Translations under genes and position numbers: made by a program
DNA from: Gaetbulibacter sp. S0825
GTDB taxonomy: Bacteria; Bacteroidota; Bacteroidia; Flavobacteriales; Flavobacteriaceae
Assembly (NCBI RefSeq): GCF_011777505.1
Contig: NZ_JAATJT010000001.1
Span: 1,116,001 to 1,180,000, forward strand
Length of the DNA stretch: 64,000 nucleotides
Reading direction: 5' to 3'
Notes under the pieces: model-generated
What the model was told of the DNA's origin: nothing
The model's database searches: none
What the model saw: the letters and a program-made list of their open reading frames with translations, nothing else
In this document: positions 56,168 through 64,000 of the stretch, one piece after another
Numbering within the stretch: the first letter of the stretch is position 1
Layout: the number at the start of each line of letters is the position of its first letter

Positions 56168-56977
56168 TTACTCATCTAGAAGCTGTAGCGTGACCAAATA
56201 AGCACAATGGTCTGAAGCAATGGTATCACAAATGGCTTCTGTTTTAAGAACCTTCCATCTGTGTTTTGGATAGAACAATACATAATCAATTTTTTTAACA
56301 GGATTAGCTGATGAATATGTTGGTTGAAAATTGTTTTTGTCATAGGAAGCTGTCCAAAAACTTTCCAAAATATTCATTGTATTACTATTAGGTTCTGCAT
56401 TTAAATCACCAGCTAAAATGGTTGGGTATTGATTGTTTGAAAATACTTTATTGATTTCTTTTGCTTGCTTAATTTTATTGGTCTCTAGTTTTAAATGGTC
56501 TAAATGAGTCCCAATAAAAGAGATGGTGTCTTTTGATGGTAAAACTGTTGTGATTTCTAATGCAGCTCTAGGTTCATCACCTGGAATATAAGGTAAAGGA
56601 ATGTTTCTCGTGTTTAAAAATGTGTGTTTAGATAATACACCTTCACCATATTCTCCACCATCATAATGCATCGCTCTTGCATAAATTGGTGCCATTTTTG
56701 TACGCCAACCTAATTCGGTTACCAAATCATATTTTTTAGCGCGATTGGTTTTGTAATCTACTTCTTGAAGGGCAACAAAATCTGGATTAACATCAATAAT
56801 AACTTTTGCAATGACGTCTAAATTGAAATCGCCTTTCATGGTTTTTCCGTGAAGGATATTGAAAGATAATACTTTAACTATTTTGCTTGAGTCAACTTGA
56901 GTTTGAGACCAAACAGAACTTGAAATTAGACAAGCTACAAATAATCTCAATGCGTTAATTTGATTAATATTTCTCAT
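56168..56977 (-). CDS. Endonuclease/exonuclease/phosphatase family protein
   Basis: This 269-residue exported protein has a signal peptide (MRNINQINALRLFVACLISS) and the EEP superfamily active-site segments: FNILHG, FVALQEVD, GTHLDHL, LAGDLNAEPNS and SDHCAYLVT. It hydrolyses a phosphodiester or phosphomonoester; the substrate is unknown. I start at MRNINQIN; the open frame runs 10 residues further upstream without signal-peptide benefit. Its 5' end overlaps the 3' end of the carboxypeptidase gene by 14 bases. Confidence 0.85.
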   Translation of the reverse strand: MRNINQINALRLFVACLISSSVWSQTQVDSSKIVKVLSFNILHGKTMKGDFNLDVIAKVIIDVNPDFVALQEVDYKTNRAKKYDLVTELGWRTKMAPIYARAMHYDGGEYGEGVLSKHTFLNTRNIPLPYIPGDEPRAALEITTVLPSKDTISFIGTHLDHLKLETNKIKQAKEINKVFSNNQYPTILAGDLNAEPNSNTMNILESFWTASYDKNNFQPTYSSANPVKKIDYVLFYPKHRWKVLKTEAICDTIASDHCAYLVTLQLLDE

Positions 56978-58232
56978 AGATATTTGAAAGATGATCTTGC
57001 ATATCACTTCTAATTTTAGAATTTGGTTGATTGTAATTATTGTTCATATAGCTAAAAATTAGGAGTGTTCCTTTTTTAGTAATAATATAACCACTTAAAC
57101 AATAAGTATTGGAGAGCGTTCCAGATTTTGCATATACGTAAGGTTTATCTTTTCCGCCATACCAATTGCGCAAAGTTCCGCTTTCTCCTCCAACAGGAAG
57201 ATAGTTTAACAGTTTTTCCAAAGGAATTTCTTCATACATTTTTGTTAGTAAGTGCACTGTATCTTCAGGTGAAAACAAGTTATAGACTGATAAACCTGAG
57301 CCATCTCTCCAAACAGGTTTCTGAGGGAGGTTTTGTAAGTGATTCTTAAGAATGTAATCAATACCATCTTCTACATTATAAGTGTCTTTCACTTTTTTTG
57401 CAACTTGTAGCATCAATTGCTCGGCAATAAAATTATCACTCACCACAAGCATTTGTTTGTAAACTGAATCTACAGCGACACTATTCAAAGACTTAAAATC
57501 AAAACCTCTTTTTTGAGGCATCACATATACAGGTTTTTGTAAGGTATCGCTCAATAATTCTGCAACCAATTTTGTGGATGTTTTAAAAGGAATGTAATTT
57601 AGAGTGGAATCCTGACGCTCTAAATAAAATTGATTTTCTTCAAACGCTCTATTCATATCTGTGGAGTCTAAAACAGTAATGTGTTTTTTGAAATAAGAAG
57701 GATGCGCTGTAATAGAATCACCTTTCATAGCATACGTTAACACATTTCCATACATTGGGAACAAGCTTCTTTCAGGCATGTAATAATATTGATAATCTTC
57801 CCATGACCACCCATTTCCAAAACGGTTGTCATCTAAAGATTCATCAAGTATAACTATTGGGCCATTATGACTATTTAAAAAAGGGATGGTTTTAGAACCT
57901 TCAAATTCATATAAAAAAGAAGGATCTGCAGTACCTTTAATAAATAAGGTGTCATTGTTTTTGTAATACTCAAGACCTACTAGAGAATCTCCTAAAGTTT
58001 TGTAAGCTGAATAAAACGTATACAATTTAGTGTTGGAAGCAGGCGTAAAAAACTTACTTCCATTATGGTTAATGATTTGAGTTCTTGTTTCAGGATTATA
58101 TAAAACAAATCCTTTAAAAAACTCTGATTCTTTTTGATGCTTATTAAAATCTTTTTTGAGCTTGTAAGTAGTGCTGCAGGAGCTAACTGTGATTAAAAGC
58201 GTAAACAGAAATAGTTTGTAAAGTATTTTCAT
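56964..58232 (-). CDS. dacB: D-alanyl-D-alanine carboxypeptidase/endopeptidase (PBP4 family, S13)
   Basis: This 422-residue lipoprotein has lipobox VSSC with Cys19. The SxxK motif is Ser66-Asn-Thr-Lys69 (TPASNTKLY), DGSGLSVYN is the SxN region, and KSGTLSN is the KTG-like box. It trims or cleaves peptidoglycan cross-links in the periplasm. It is shorter than E. coli PBP4, without the large insertion, as in many Bacteroidota. It begins 10 bases after the sulfatase stop. Confidence 0.9.
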   Translation of the reverse strand: MKILYKLFLFTLLITVSSCSTTYKLKKDFNKHQKESEFFKGFVLYNPETRTQIINHNGSKFFTPASNTKLYTFYSAYKTLGDSLVGLEYYKNNDTLFIKGTADPSFLYEFEGSKTIPFLNSHNGPIVILDESLDDNRFGNGWSWEDYQYYYMPERSLFPMYGNVLTYAMKGDSITAHPSYFKKHITVLDSTDMNRAFEENQFYLERQDSTLNYIPFKTSTKLVAELLSDTLQKPVYVMPQKRGFDFKSLNSVAVDSVYKQMLVVSDNFIAEQLMLQVAKKVKDTYNVEDGIDYILKNHLQNLPQKPVWRDGSGLSVYNLFSPEDTVHLLTKMYEEIPLEKLLNYLPVGGESGTLRNWYGGKDKPYVYAKSGTLSNTYCLSGYIITKKGTLLIFSYMNNNYNQPNSKIRSDMQDHLSNIYEKY

Positions 58233-58241
58233 TTGAGAATG

Positions 58242-59768
58242 TTATTTGTCTCCTAGTTGTTCGAATTTAAAACGTTTATTTTCAGAAGGTTCATGTTCTT
58301 GAATCATAATTTCGGCTATTCTTTTAACAATCTCAGGATGTTGGTCTGCAAGATTGTTTTGTTCTAGAATATCGTTTTCTAAATCATATAATTCAATATC
58401 TAAATTACCATCAAAAATATTTTTACGTATACCTTTCCATTTTCCTAATCGTACAGCTTGTTGCCCTTTGTAACTAGGAAATTCCCAATATAAAAACTCG
58501 TGAGGTTGTTGTTGCTCACCTAATAAAACAGGCTTAAAACTTAAACCATCAATATTTTCAGGAGATTCAATATCAGCAATATCACAAATGGTGGGCATCA
58601 TATCATAAAATGCTGATATATGTTCACTTGTTGTACCAGCTTTAATTTTATTTGGCCAACTTGCAATAAGTGGAACTCTGATACCACCCTCGTAGGTATA
58701 ACCTTTGGTCTTTCCATAGCCATTTGAAAAAGGCTTTGAGCTTTCAAAAAACTCAAAATCTACACCTCCAGTATATGTTGGTCCATTATCACTTGAGAGA
58801 ATAATTACGGTGTTATCATAGATTCCTAGTTCTTTTAGTTTTTTTACGAGGTCACCTAATTGATAGTCTAAATAGTCTATCATGGCTGCGTAGGTCGCTC
58901 TTGGGTATCTATTAGGAAAATATCCTTTGTCTCCAATATATGGTTCCTCATCGCCAAACAGCTTTAGGTATTTATCTACAAACTCTTTTGGTGCTTGTAA
59001 AGGTAAATGTGGCAATGGTGAAGCATAATAGATAAAGAAAGCACTATCCTTATTTTTTGTCATAAAATTAATAGCTTTTTCATGAATCCGTTCAGGAGCG
59101 TAATCAGTTTGATTATACTTTGCATAACTTGCTTCATCAAAAGGGTCTGCAAGAGAATCCAGTTTTGTTCTTGGAGGAACTAATTCGTTATTAAGTATAT
59201 CTTTTTCGGTATTTTCCCATAGGTGAGGAGGGTATAAATTATGCGCTTGACGTTGGCAATTATAACCATAGAAATAATCAAATCCTTGAAGAGTTGGTAT
59301 ACCATCACTTTCTGGAGCACCTAAACCCCATTTGCCAAATAACCCTGTTTTGTAACCAGCTTTTTGAAGTTGATGCCCAATGGTAATAGTGTTGTTTGGT
59401 ATTGGTCGTTGACCTTCTAAACTTGGGTCTTCTGAAACTGCTGCATAATCCCAAACGTTTCCTCGTTCGTTCCACTCGTCATTACCTCTAATGTATGCAT
59501 GTCCAGAATGTTTTCCTGTTAAAAACATATAACGAGCAGGTGCACAAACTGGAGCGCCTGAATAATGCTGTGTAAACAACATACCATTTTTTGCTAAGGC
59601 ATCCATATTAGGCGTCTGAATTTTTTGCTGACCGTAAATGCCAACTTCACCATAGCCTAAATCGTCGGCTAGAAAATAAATAATGTTGGGTTTCTTATTG
59701 GTTTCTTCTGATTTTTTACAGCCACAAATAAGAACTGTAACGAGCAATATTGAAAATAAATGCCTCAT
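58242..59768 (-). CDS. Type I sulfatase lipoprotein
   Basis: This 508-residue lipoprotein has lipobox LICGC with Cys17, metal ligands DD (35-36) in FLADDLGYG and the CxPxR motif CAPAR (C75-R79), where Cys75 is turned into formylglycine. The C-terminal part holds YEGGIRVPLIASWP and LYDLENDILEQNNLA, which match the arylsulfatase family. It removes sulfate esters, possibly from marine polysaccharides; no glycan-degradation genes are nearby. I start at MRHLFSILLV rather than 21 residues upstream, which gives a proper lipoprotein signal. Confidence 0.93.
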   Translation of the reverse strand: MRHLFSILLVTVLICGCKKSEETNKKPNIIYFLADDLGYGEVGIYGQQKIQTPNMDALAKNGMLFTQHYSGAPVCAPARYMFLTGKHSGHAYIRGNDEWNERGNVWDYAAVSEDPSLEGQRPIPNNTITIGHQLQKAGYKTGLFGKWGLGAPESDGIPTLQGFDYFYGYNCQRQAHNLYPPHLWENTEKDILNNELVPPRTKLDSLADPFDEASYAKYNQTDYAPERIHEKAINFMTKNKDSAFFIYYASPLPHLPLQAPKEFVDKYLKLFGDEEPYIGDKGYFPNRYPRATYAAMIDYLDYQLGDLVKKLKELGIYDNTVIILSSDNGPTYTGGVDFEFFESSKPFSNGYGKTKGYTYEGGIRVPLIASWPNKIKAGTTSEHISAFYDMMPTICDIADIESPENIDGLSFKPVLLGEQQQPHEFLYWEFPSYKGQQAVRLGKWKGIRKNIFDGNLDIELYDLENDILEQNNLADQHPEIVKRIAEIMIQEHEPSENKRFKFEQLGDK

Positions 59769-59874
59769 GAATATTGGTGGTGGTTTATGCTTTCCGAATA
59801 TACAAATTAGATTAATACTTTTTAAATCCAATGTTTTGTTTGTTGTTAAAAAGCTTTTAAGCCTAAATAATTTT

Positions 59875-59882
59875 TATTTTTG
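59875..59882 (+). promoter_or_regulatory. -7 promoter element for the TrmH-type gene
   Basis: TATTTTTG fits TAnnTTTG and ends 7 bases before the ATG, again implying an almost leaderless transcript. T-rich sequence makes chance matches easy. Confidence 0.4.
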
Positions 59883-59889
59883 TCTAACT

Positions 59890-60348
59890 ATGATTGATAA
59901 TTTTGAAAACGAATATTTTGGTATTGGCATCCAAAATGGAAAAACACCCGAGAATTTAGGCGTTCTTTGGAGGTCTGCTCAAAATTTATGCGCAAGTTTT
60001 ATTTTTACTATTGGCAATAGATATGCAAAACAAGCTTGTGATACGCATAATGCCGTTAAAGCTATGCCATATTTTCATTACGACACCTTTGAAGATTTTT
60101 ACAATCATTTACCTAAAGGAGCGAGGTTAGTTGGTGTAGAATTAACCGAAGAAGCAGTAGGTTTAGAATCGTTTCACCACCCAAGACGTTGTGTATATCT
60201 GTTAGGTGCCGAAGATCATGGATTATCAAAAAAAGCTATCGAAAAATCACATCATTTAGTAAAATTTCAATCCGAATTAAGCTTAAATGTGTCTGTTGCT
60301 GGAAGTATTGTGATGTACGATAGAGGCTTACACAAACCAAGAAGTTAA
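59890..60348 (+). CDS. TrmH/SpoU-family RNA methyltransferase
   Basis: This 152-residue protein is a minimal SPOUT 2'-O-methyltransferase. It shows N-terminal KTPENLGVLWRSAQNLCAS, then VYLLGAEDHGLSKKAI and the knot motif SLNVSVAGSIVMYDRG. The size and order fit TrmL/TrmH-like tRNA modification enzymes. I start at MIDNFENEYFG; the open frame upstream is the opposite strand of the sulfatase gene. It is probably cytoplasmic and stands alone. Confidence 0.9.
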   Translation: MIDNFENEYFGIGIQNGKTPENLGVLWRSAQNLCASFIFTIGNRYAKQACDTHNAVKAMPYFHYDTFEDFYNHLPKGARLVGVELTEEAVGLESFHHPRRCVYLLGAEDHGLSKKAIEKSHHLVKFQSELSLNVSVAGSIVMYDRGLHKPRS

Positions 60349-60361
60349 AGAATATACCACT

Positions 60362-62086
60362 ATGAGAAAAATATTAATAATTATTGCTGTTTTAATTATT
60401 TCATGTAGTTCTAATCAGAAAAAAGAAATTGCAGATACCGTTGTCACTAATGCAAGAGTATATACTTTGAGTTGGGATGATCCTTCATTAGATGGAGTTC
60501 CAGCACAAAATGCATCGATTAAAAATGGTGTTTGGCAACCTGATGCAGAAGCCATTGCTATAAAAAATGGTTTAATTCAATTTGTTGGTACAACAGAAGA
60601 AGTACAAAACTATATTGGAGAAACCACTAAAATTATTGATGCTAAAAATGCTTTTGTGGTTCCAGGGCTTATTGAATCTCATGGTCATGTACATGAAATA
60701 GGAGAAAAATCTGAAATGGTAGCTTTAAATAATTTGTCTGGAGATGAGATTATTGAAGCGATATATCAAAAATCACTTCAAGTACCAGCTGGTGAGTGGA
60801 TAATTGGTTATGGGTGGGATGAAGCTGAATTTGCAAATGAATATCCTGATATGATTGCCTTAAGCAACAAAGTAAAAAATAATCCAGTGGCATTGCAAGG
60901 CTTAAGAGGTTTTGGAGCTTTGGGAAATGCTTTAGCTTTTGAGTTGGCAGAAATTACTACAGAAACTGTTGCAACCGATGGAGGAGAAATTTTGAAAGAT
61001 GAAAAAGGCAATTTAAAATATGTTTTACTAAACCATGCAAAAAACCTGTTAGATAATAAAATTCCAAAAAAGACATTAGAACAAAGAGGAAGAATTCTAA
61101 AATATGGGCTAAACCATTTGGCTAGTCTAGGGTATACTACAGCGCATCATGCTGGAGTGGTAAAAGAATGGATGGAAGGTTATGAAGATTTAGATAGTAA
61201 AAACGAATTAATGTTAAGAACGCAAATTTTTGTAGCTGCCAGAATGCATAACATTGAACTTGTTGAAGAATGGGTAGAAAAGGGACCAACAAGTAGCGAT
61301 TCAGCTTTTTTACAAGTAAAAACGTTTAAAGCCTATTATGATGGTTCTTTGGGTTCTAGAGGTGCGAACTTTTTGGAAGATTATAGTGATCAGTCTGGGC
61401 ATAAAGGTGTAGCAAGTACAGATTATGGCTTTCATGAAGGCTTAATAAAAAAGGCTCTAGATGCTGGATTTCAATTAGCAATCCATTGCATTGGAGATAA
61501 AGCAAATCGTGAAGTTTTAGATTTATACGATGATTATTTTAAAGAGCATCCTGAATCTAGAGATTTACGACATCGTATTGAACATGCGCAAATTATTCAT
61601 CCAGATGATTTTACTCGTTTTAAAGACTTAAATATTGTTGCTTCATTAGAACCTGGACATGCTGTCGAGGATATGCCTTGGGCTATTGATCGAGTTGGAG
61701 AAGAGCGTATTAAAGGAGGTTATGCTTGGCGTTCTCTTAGAAAAGCAGGAGCAACAGTGATTTTTAATTCAGATTATGCTGGAACAGACCCAAGTTTTTT
61801 CTATGGTGCGTATTGTGCTATTACAAAGCAAAAAAGAGATGATGACAAGCAGTGGTTTCCAGAGCAAGCCTTTACACCAGAGGAAACTTTAAGGGCTTAT
61901 ACCATTTGGGCTGCTTATGCATCTAAACAAGAACACTTAACTGGAACTATTGAAGTAGGAAAATGGGCAGACTTAACTTTTATGGATGTAGATGTTTTAA
62001 ATATTGGTAATACAAATCCAAATCAACTATTAAATGGTCAGATTCTAAAAACCATGGTTAATGGTAAAGTTGTTTATGAGAAATAA
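60362..62086 (+). CDS. YtcJ-type amidohydrolase lipoprotein
   Basis: This 574-residue lipoprotein has lipobox IISC. It belongs to the amidohydrolase-3 (YtcJ) group: metal-binding GLIESHGHVHEIG, later AIHCIGDKANREVLDLYDD, HRIEHAQIIHPDD and the C-terminal GKWADLTFMDVD. The substrate is unknown; the lipobox suggests periplasmic action at a membrane. It lies 13 bases after the methyltransferase gene. A second YtcJ-type gene is encoded convergently at 62542-64000. Confidence 0.9.
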   Translation: MRKILIIIAVLIISCSSNQKKEIADTVVTNARVYTLSWDDPSLDGVPAQNASIKNGVWQPDAEAIAIKNGLIQFVGTTEEVQNYIGETTKIIDAKNAFVVPGLIESHGHVHEIGEKSEMVALNNLSGDEIIEAIYQKSLQVPAGEWIIGYGWDEAEFANEYPDMIALSNKVKNNPVALQGLRGFGALGNALAFELAEITTETVATDGGEILKDEKGNLKYVLLNHAKNLLDNKIPKKTLEQRGRILKYGLNHLASLGYTTAHHAGVVKEWMEGYEDLDSKNELMLRTQIFVAARMHNIELVEEWVEKGPTSSDSAFLQVKTFKAYYDGSLGSRGANFLEDYSDQSGHKGVASTDYGFHEGLIKKALDAGFQLAIHCIGDKANREVLDLYDDYFKEHPESRDLRHRIEHAQIIHPDDFTRFKDLNIVASLEPGHAVEDMPWAIDRVGEERIKGGYAWRSLRKAGATVIFNSDYAGTDPSFFYGAYCAITKQKRDDDKQWFPEQAFTPEETLRAYTIWAAYASKQEHLTGTIEVGKWADLTFMDVDVLNIGNTNPNQLLNGQILKTMVNGKVVYEK

Positions 62087-62139
62087 ACTACTTCTCTTTT
62101 TAAAGTAAGCAATTAATTATATACGTCGCTGTAGAGAGT

Positions 62140-62502
62140 TTACTCAATTTTTTTAATGTAATCTATACAAAGAGGAACACCGGTTTCAGAAATTTTATTT
62201 AATTCGTTAACTGTAAATTCTATATTTCCTTGTATTTTTTCCCAATAAATCCATAAAGTTATATCGGTTGCGCCAGCTTTTTTAAACTCAGGTTTGTTTT
62301 TAACAATAAATTCAGCCATCCACTCGATTCTATTTAATTCAATATTATCAGGAGTTTTGATAGAACACGCTCCATAAGGAATCTTAGTATTCTTAAATCT
62401 TCCTTTTTCTCCAATATCATTGAATTCAATAATATATCCAAACTTAATATTTAGAATTTCTTTCAGTAGTTTTGGTGAAACTTTTCTCCATATAAATGGC
62501 AT
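62140..62502 (-). CDS. Small protein of unknown function
   Basis: This 120-residue soluble protein, rich in Ile, Lys and Glu, starts MPFIWRKVSPKLLKEILN and includes LWIYWEKIQGNIEFTV. I recognise no family and see no signal peptide or membrane helix. It is on the minus strand 39 bases after the YtcJ-type gene cut by the right edge, so the two could share a transcript. The clean start and stop and normal codon use favour a real gene. Confidence 0.65.
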   Translation of the reverse strand: MPFIWRKVSPKLLKEILNIKFGYIIEFNDIGEKGRFKNTKIPYGACSIKTPDNIELNRIEWMAEFIVKNKPEFKKAGATDITLWIYWEKIQGNIEFTVNELNKISETGVPLCIDYIKKIE

Positions 62503-62541
62503 TCAGGATTTATCATTTCTTAAATTCTCTACAACTAAGAA

Positions 62542-64000
62542 TTAATCCTCCTTTTCAAATACAACTTTACCATCAAAAATGGTCATAACAACCTTAGTGT
62601 CTAGAATTTTATCTTCATCTACAGTCATGATATCTTGATCAAAGATTGCAAAATCAGCAAGCTTACCAACACTAATAGAGCCTTTTATATCTTCTTCAAA
62701 AGCACCATAAGCAGCATCTAAAGTATACGATTTTAATGCTTGTTCTCTGGTCATTTTTTGCTCTGGTTCGTAACCTCCTTCAGGAGTGCCTTTTAAAGTT
62801 TTACGACTTACACTAGCATAAAAACTAGGAATTGGATTTAAAGGCTCCACTGGAACATCTGTACCATTTACGATTGGAATACCACTTTGTAACAAATCTT
62901 GCCACATATAAGCACCTTCCTTAATACGCTTTTCGCCTAAACGATCGATTGCCCAAGGTCTGTCCGACGACATATGAACAGCTTGCATTGCTGGAATTAC
63001 TTTCAATTCTGCAAATCTTGGAATATCATCTGGATGTAAATGTTGTGCGTGTTCTATTCTAAATCGGTGATCAGAATCTACCTTAGATAATTCAGTCATT
63101 GCAGCTTCATAGCGATCTAATATTTCTCTATTTGCTCGGTCACCTATAGCATGTGAGCATACCTGAAACCCGTTTCGAAGCCCATTACGTGCTGTTTTAT
63201 CTACCATTTCCATTGGAAGCGTTTCAAGACCAAAATGACCAGGTCTATCTGTGTAAGATTCAAGTAGCCATGCGCCTCGATTTCCTAATGCACCATCACA
63301 GTTTAATTTTATTGATCGAATAGTAAATCTATGATCAGGATCAATACTTGGTCCTTTTTCATACCATTCATTAAGAAGTTTTTCATCATTGCCAGTAAGC
63401 ATTGCATAAATTCTAATATTCATATTGCCTTCAGCCTTCATACGATTGTAAAAAGCTATGGTTCCTCTTCCAATTCCTGCATCATGGAATCCTGTAATAC
63501 CATTTTCGTAACAAGCTTCAATGGCTAAATTAAAGGCTTGGATATTTGATTCTGGTGTGTTAGCAGGAATATGTTTACCAATTAAACCTCCAGCACGTTC
63601 ACTAAAAATTCCTGTTGGTCTACCAGCTTGATCAACAATAACTTCACCTCCTTCTATTTCATAGGTGTTAATACCATCTGTAGATAATGTGAGTAAGCCA
63701 GCAATTTCCATGGCTTTTTCATTAGCAAAGCCAGCATGACCACTAGCATGTCTTAAATACACTGGATTATTTGGAGAGACTTCACTTAGTCTATGATGTG
63801 TTTGAAACCCTTTAACAGTGTATTCTGGTACACTGTCCCATTTACTTTGATGCCAACCTCTTCCAGTAATCCATTCACCAGGCTCCGCCGTTTTAACACG
63901 TTCGGCTACGGCATCAATAATATCTTGATAACTATTGGTATACATTAAATCTAGTTCAAGCTCATTATAACCTAATCCCATAAAATGTCCATGGCCTTCT
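62542..64000 (-). CDS. YtcJ-type amidohydrolase (partial, right edge)
   Basis: This gene enters from beyond the right edge; 486 residues are visible and the N-terminus is missing. The reading continues past the first internal Met as EGHGHFMGLG, which is the metal-binding HxH segment. Further family marks are CSHAIGDRANREILDRYEA, HRFRIEHAQHLHPDDIP and the C-terminal SVGKLADFAIFDQD. It is a paralogue of the gene at 60362, with the same motifs in the same order. The substrate is unknown. Confidence 0.9.
   Translation of the reverse strand, partial: EGHGHFMGLGYNELELDLMYTNSYQDIIDAVAERVKTAEPGEWITGRGWHQSKWDSVPEYTVKGFQTHHRLSEVSPNNPVYLRHASGHAGFANEKAMEIAGLLTLSTDGINTYEIEGGEVIVDQAGRPTGIFSERAGGLIGKHIPANTPESNIQAFNLAIEACYENGITGFHDAGIGRGTIAFYNRMKAEGNMNIRIYAMLTGNDEKLLNEWYEKGPSIDPDHRFTIRSIKLNCDGALGNRGAWLLESYTDRPGHFGLETLPMEMVDKTARNGLRNGFQVCSHAIGDRANREILDRYEAAMTELSKVDSDHRFRIEHAQHLHPDDIPRFAELKVIPAMQAVHMSSDRPWAIDRLGEKRIKEGAYMWQDLLQSGIPIVNGTDVPVEPLNPIPSFYASVSRKTLKGTPEGGYEPEQKMTREQALKSYTLDAAYGAFEEDIKGSISVGKLADFAIFDQDIMTVDEDKILDTKVVMTIFDGKVVFEKED

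Overview
The window is a chromosomal segment of a Bacteroidota bacterium, almost certainly a member of the Flavobacteriaceae. The evidence is the low G+C content, -7 promoter elements of the TAnnTTTG type, a complete gldKLMN gliding/type IX secretion core, exosortase F with its partner protein, a protein ending in a type IX secretion sorting domain, a SusC-like TonB receptor with a carboxypeptidase-like regulatory domain, and many lipoproteins. Genes are tightly packed, and bidirectional or rho-independent hairpins mark most operon ends. I cannot name the species.

Layout, left to right. 1-4.7 kb (minus strand): the rod-shape operon mreB-mreC-mreD-mrdA (mrdA cut by the left edge) and purH. 4.8-6.5 kb: a GAF-type methionine sulfoxide reductase, then xrtF and its partner on the plus strand. 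6.5-12 kb: a first metal-handling locus, with an HYC_CC_PP protein, a TonB receptor, an HMA (MerP-like) protein, a heavy-metal-binding lipoprotein, an outer-membrane barrel and a DUF3179 lipoprotein. 12-18.9 kb (minus): groES-groEL, then a housekeeping run miaB, sigma-54 activator, a small ORF, lptE, a TPR protein and secG. 19-28.3 kb (plus): a membrane protein, topA, an arginase-fold protein with degenerate metal ligands, and gldK-gldL-gldM-gldN. 28.4-32.9 kb: an FAD oxidoreductase, a DUF983 protein, an ABC-F protein and a plant-type LRR protein.

33.0-37.6 kb is the accessory part. It starts at the initiator tRNA-fMet gene. A 12-bp copy of the tRNA 3' end recurs 4.5 kb downstream, next to a second hairpin terminator. 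Between the two copies lie a minus-strand operon of a small serine recombinase, a 49-residue protein and a DUF2971 protein, a divergent DUF4238 gene, a 14-bp inverted repeat and an acidic lipoprotein. I read this as a small tRNA-bounded island that could be mobile or defensive. It is the best candidate here for an undescribed system, but its function is not shown by the sequence.

37.7-47.5 kb (plus): a second metal locus, with a second HYC_CC_PP protein, a methyltransferase, a Cus-type efflux pump (CusA-like RND, TolC-like outer-membrane factor, CusB-like adaptor with a metal-binding domain and DUF3347) and a secreted multicopper oxidase. Together these suggest periplasmic copper/silver detoxification. 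47.7-56.1 kb: a large VPS10/BNR-repeat protein flanked by mirror-image terminators, and an NAD-linked formate dehydrogenase operon (fdhD, a NuoE-NuoF fusion subunit and a molybdopterin alpha subunit). 56.2-64 kb: an endonuclease/phosphatase-family protein, a PBP4-type carboxypeptidase, a sulfatase, a TrmH-type RNA methyltransferase, and two convergent YtcJ-type amidohydrolases around a small unknown gene; the second amidohydrolase is cut by the right edge.
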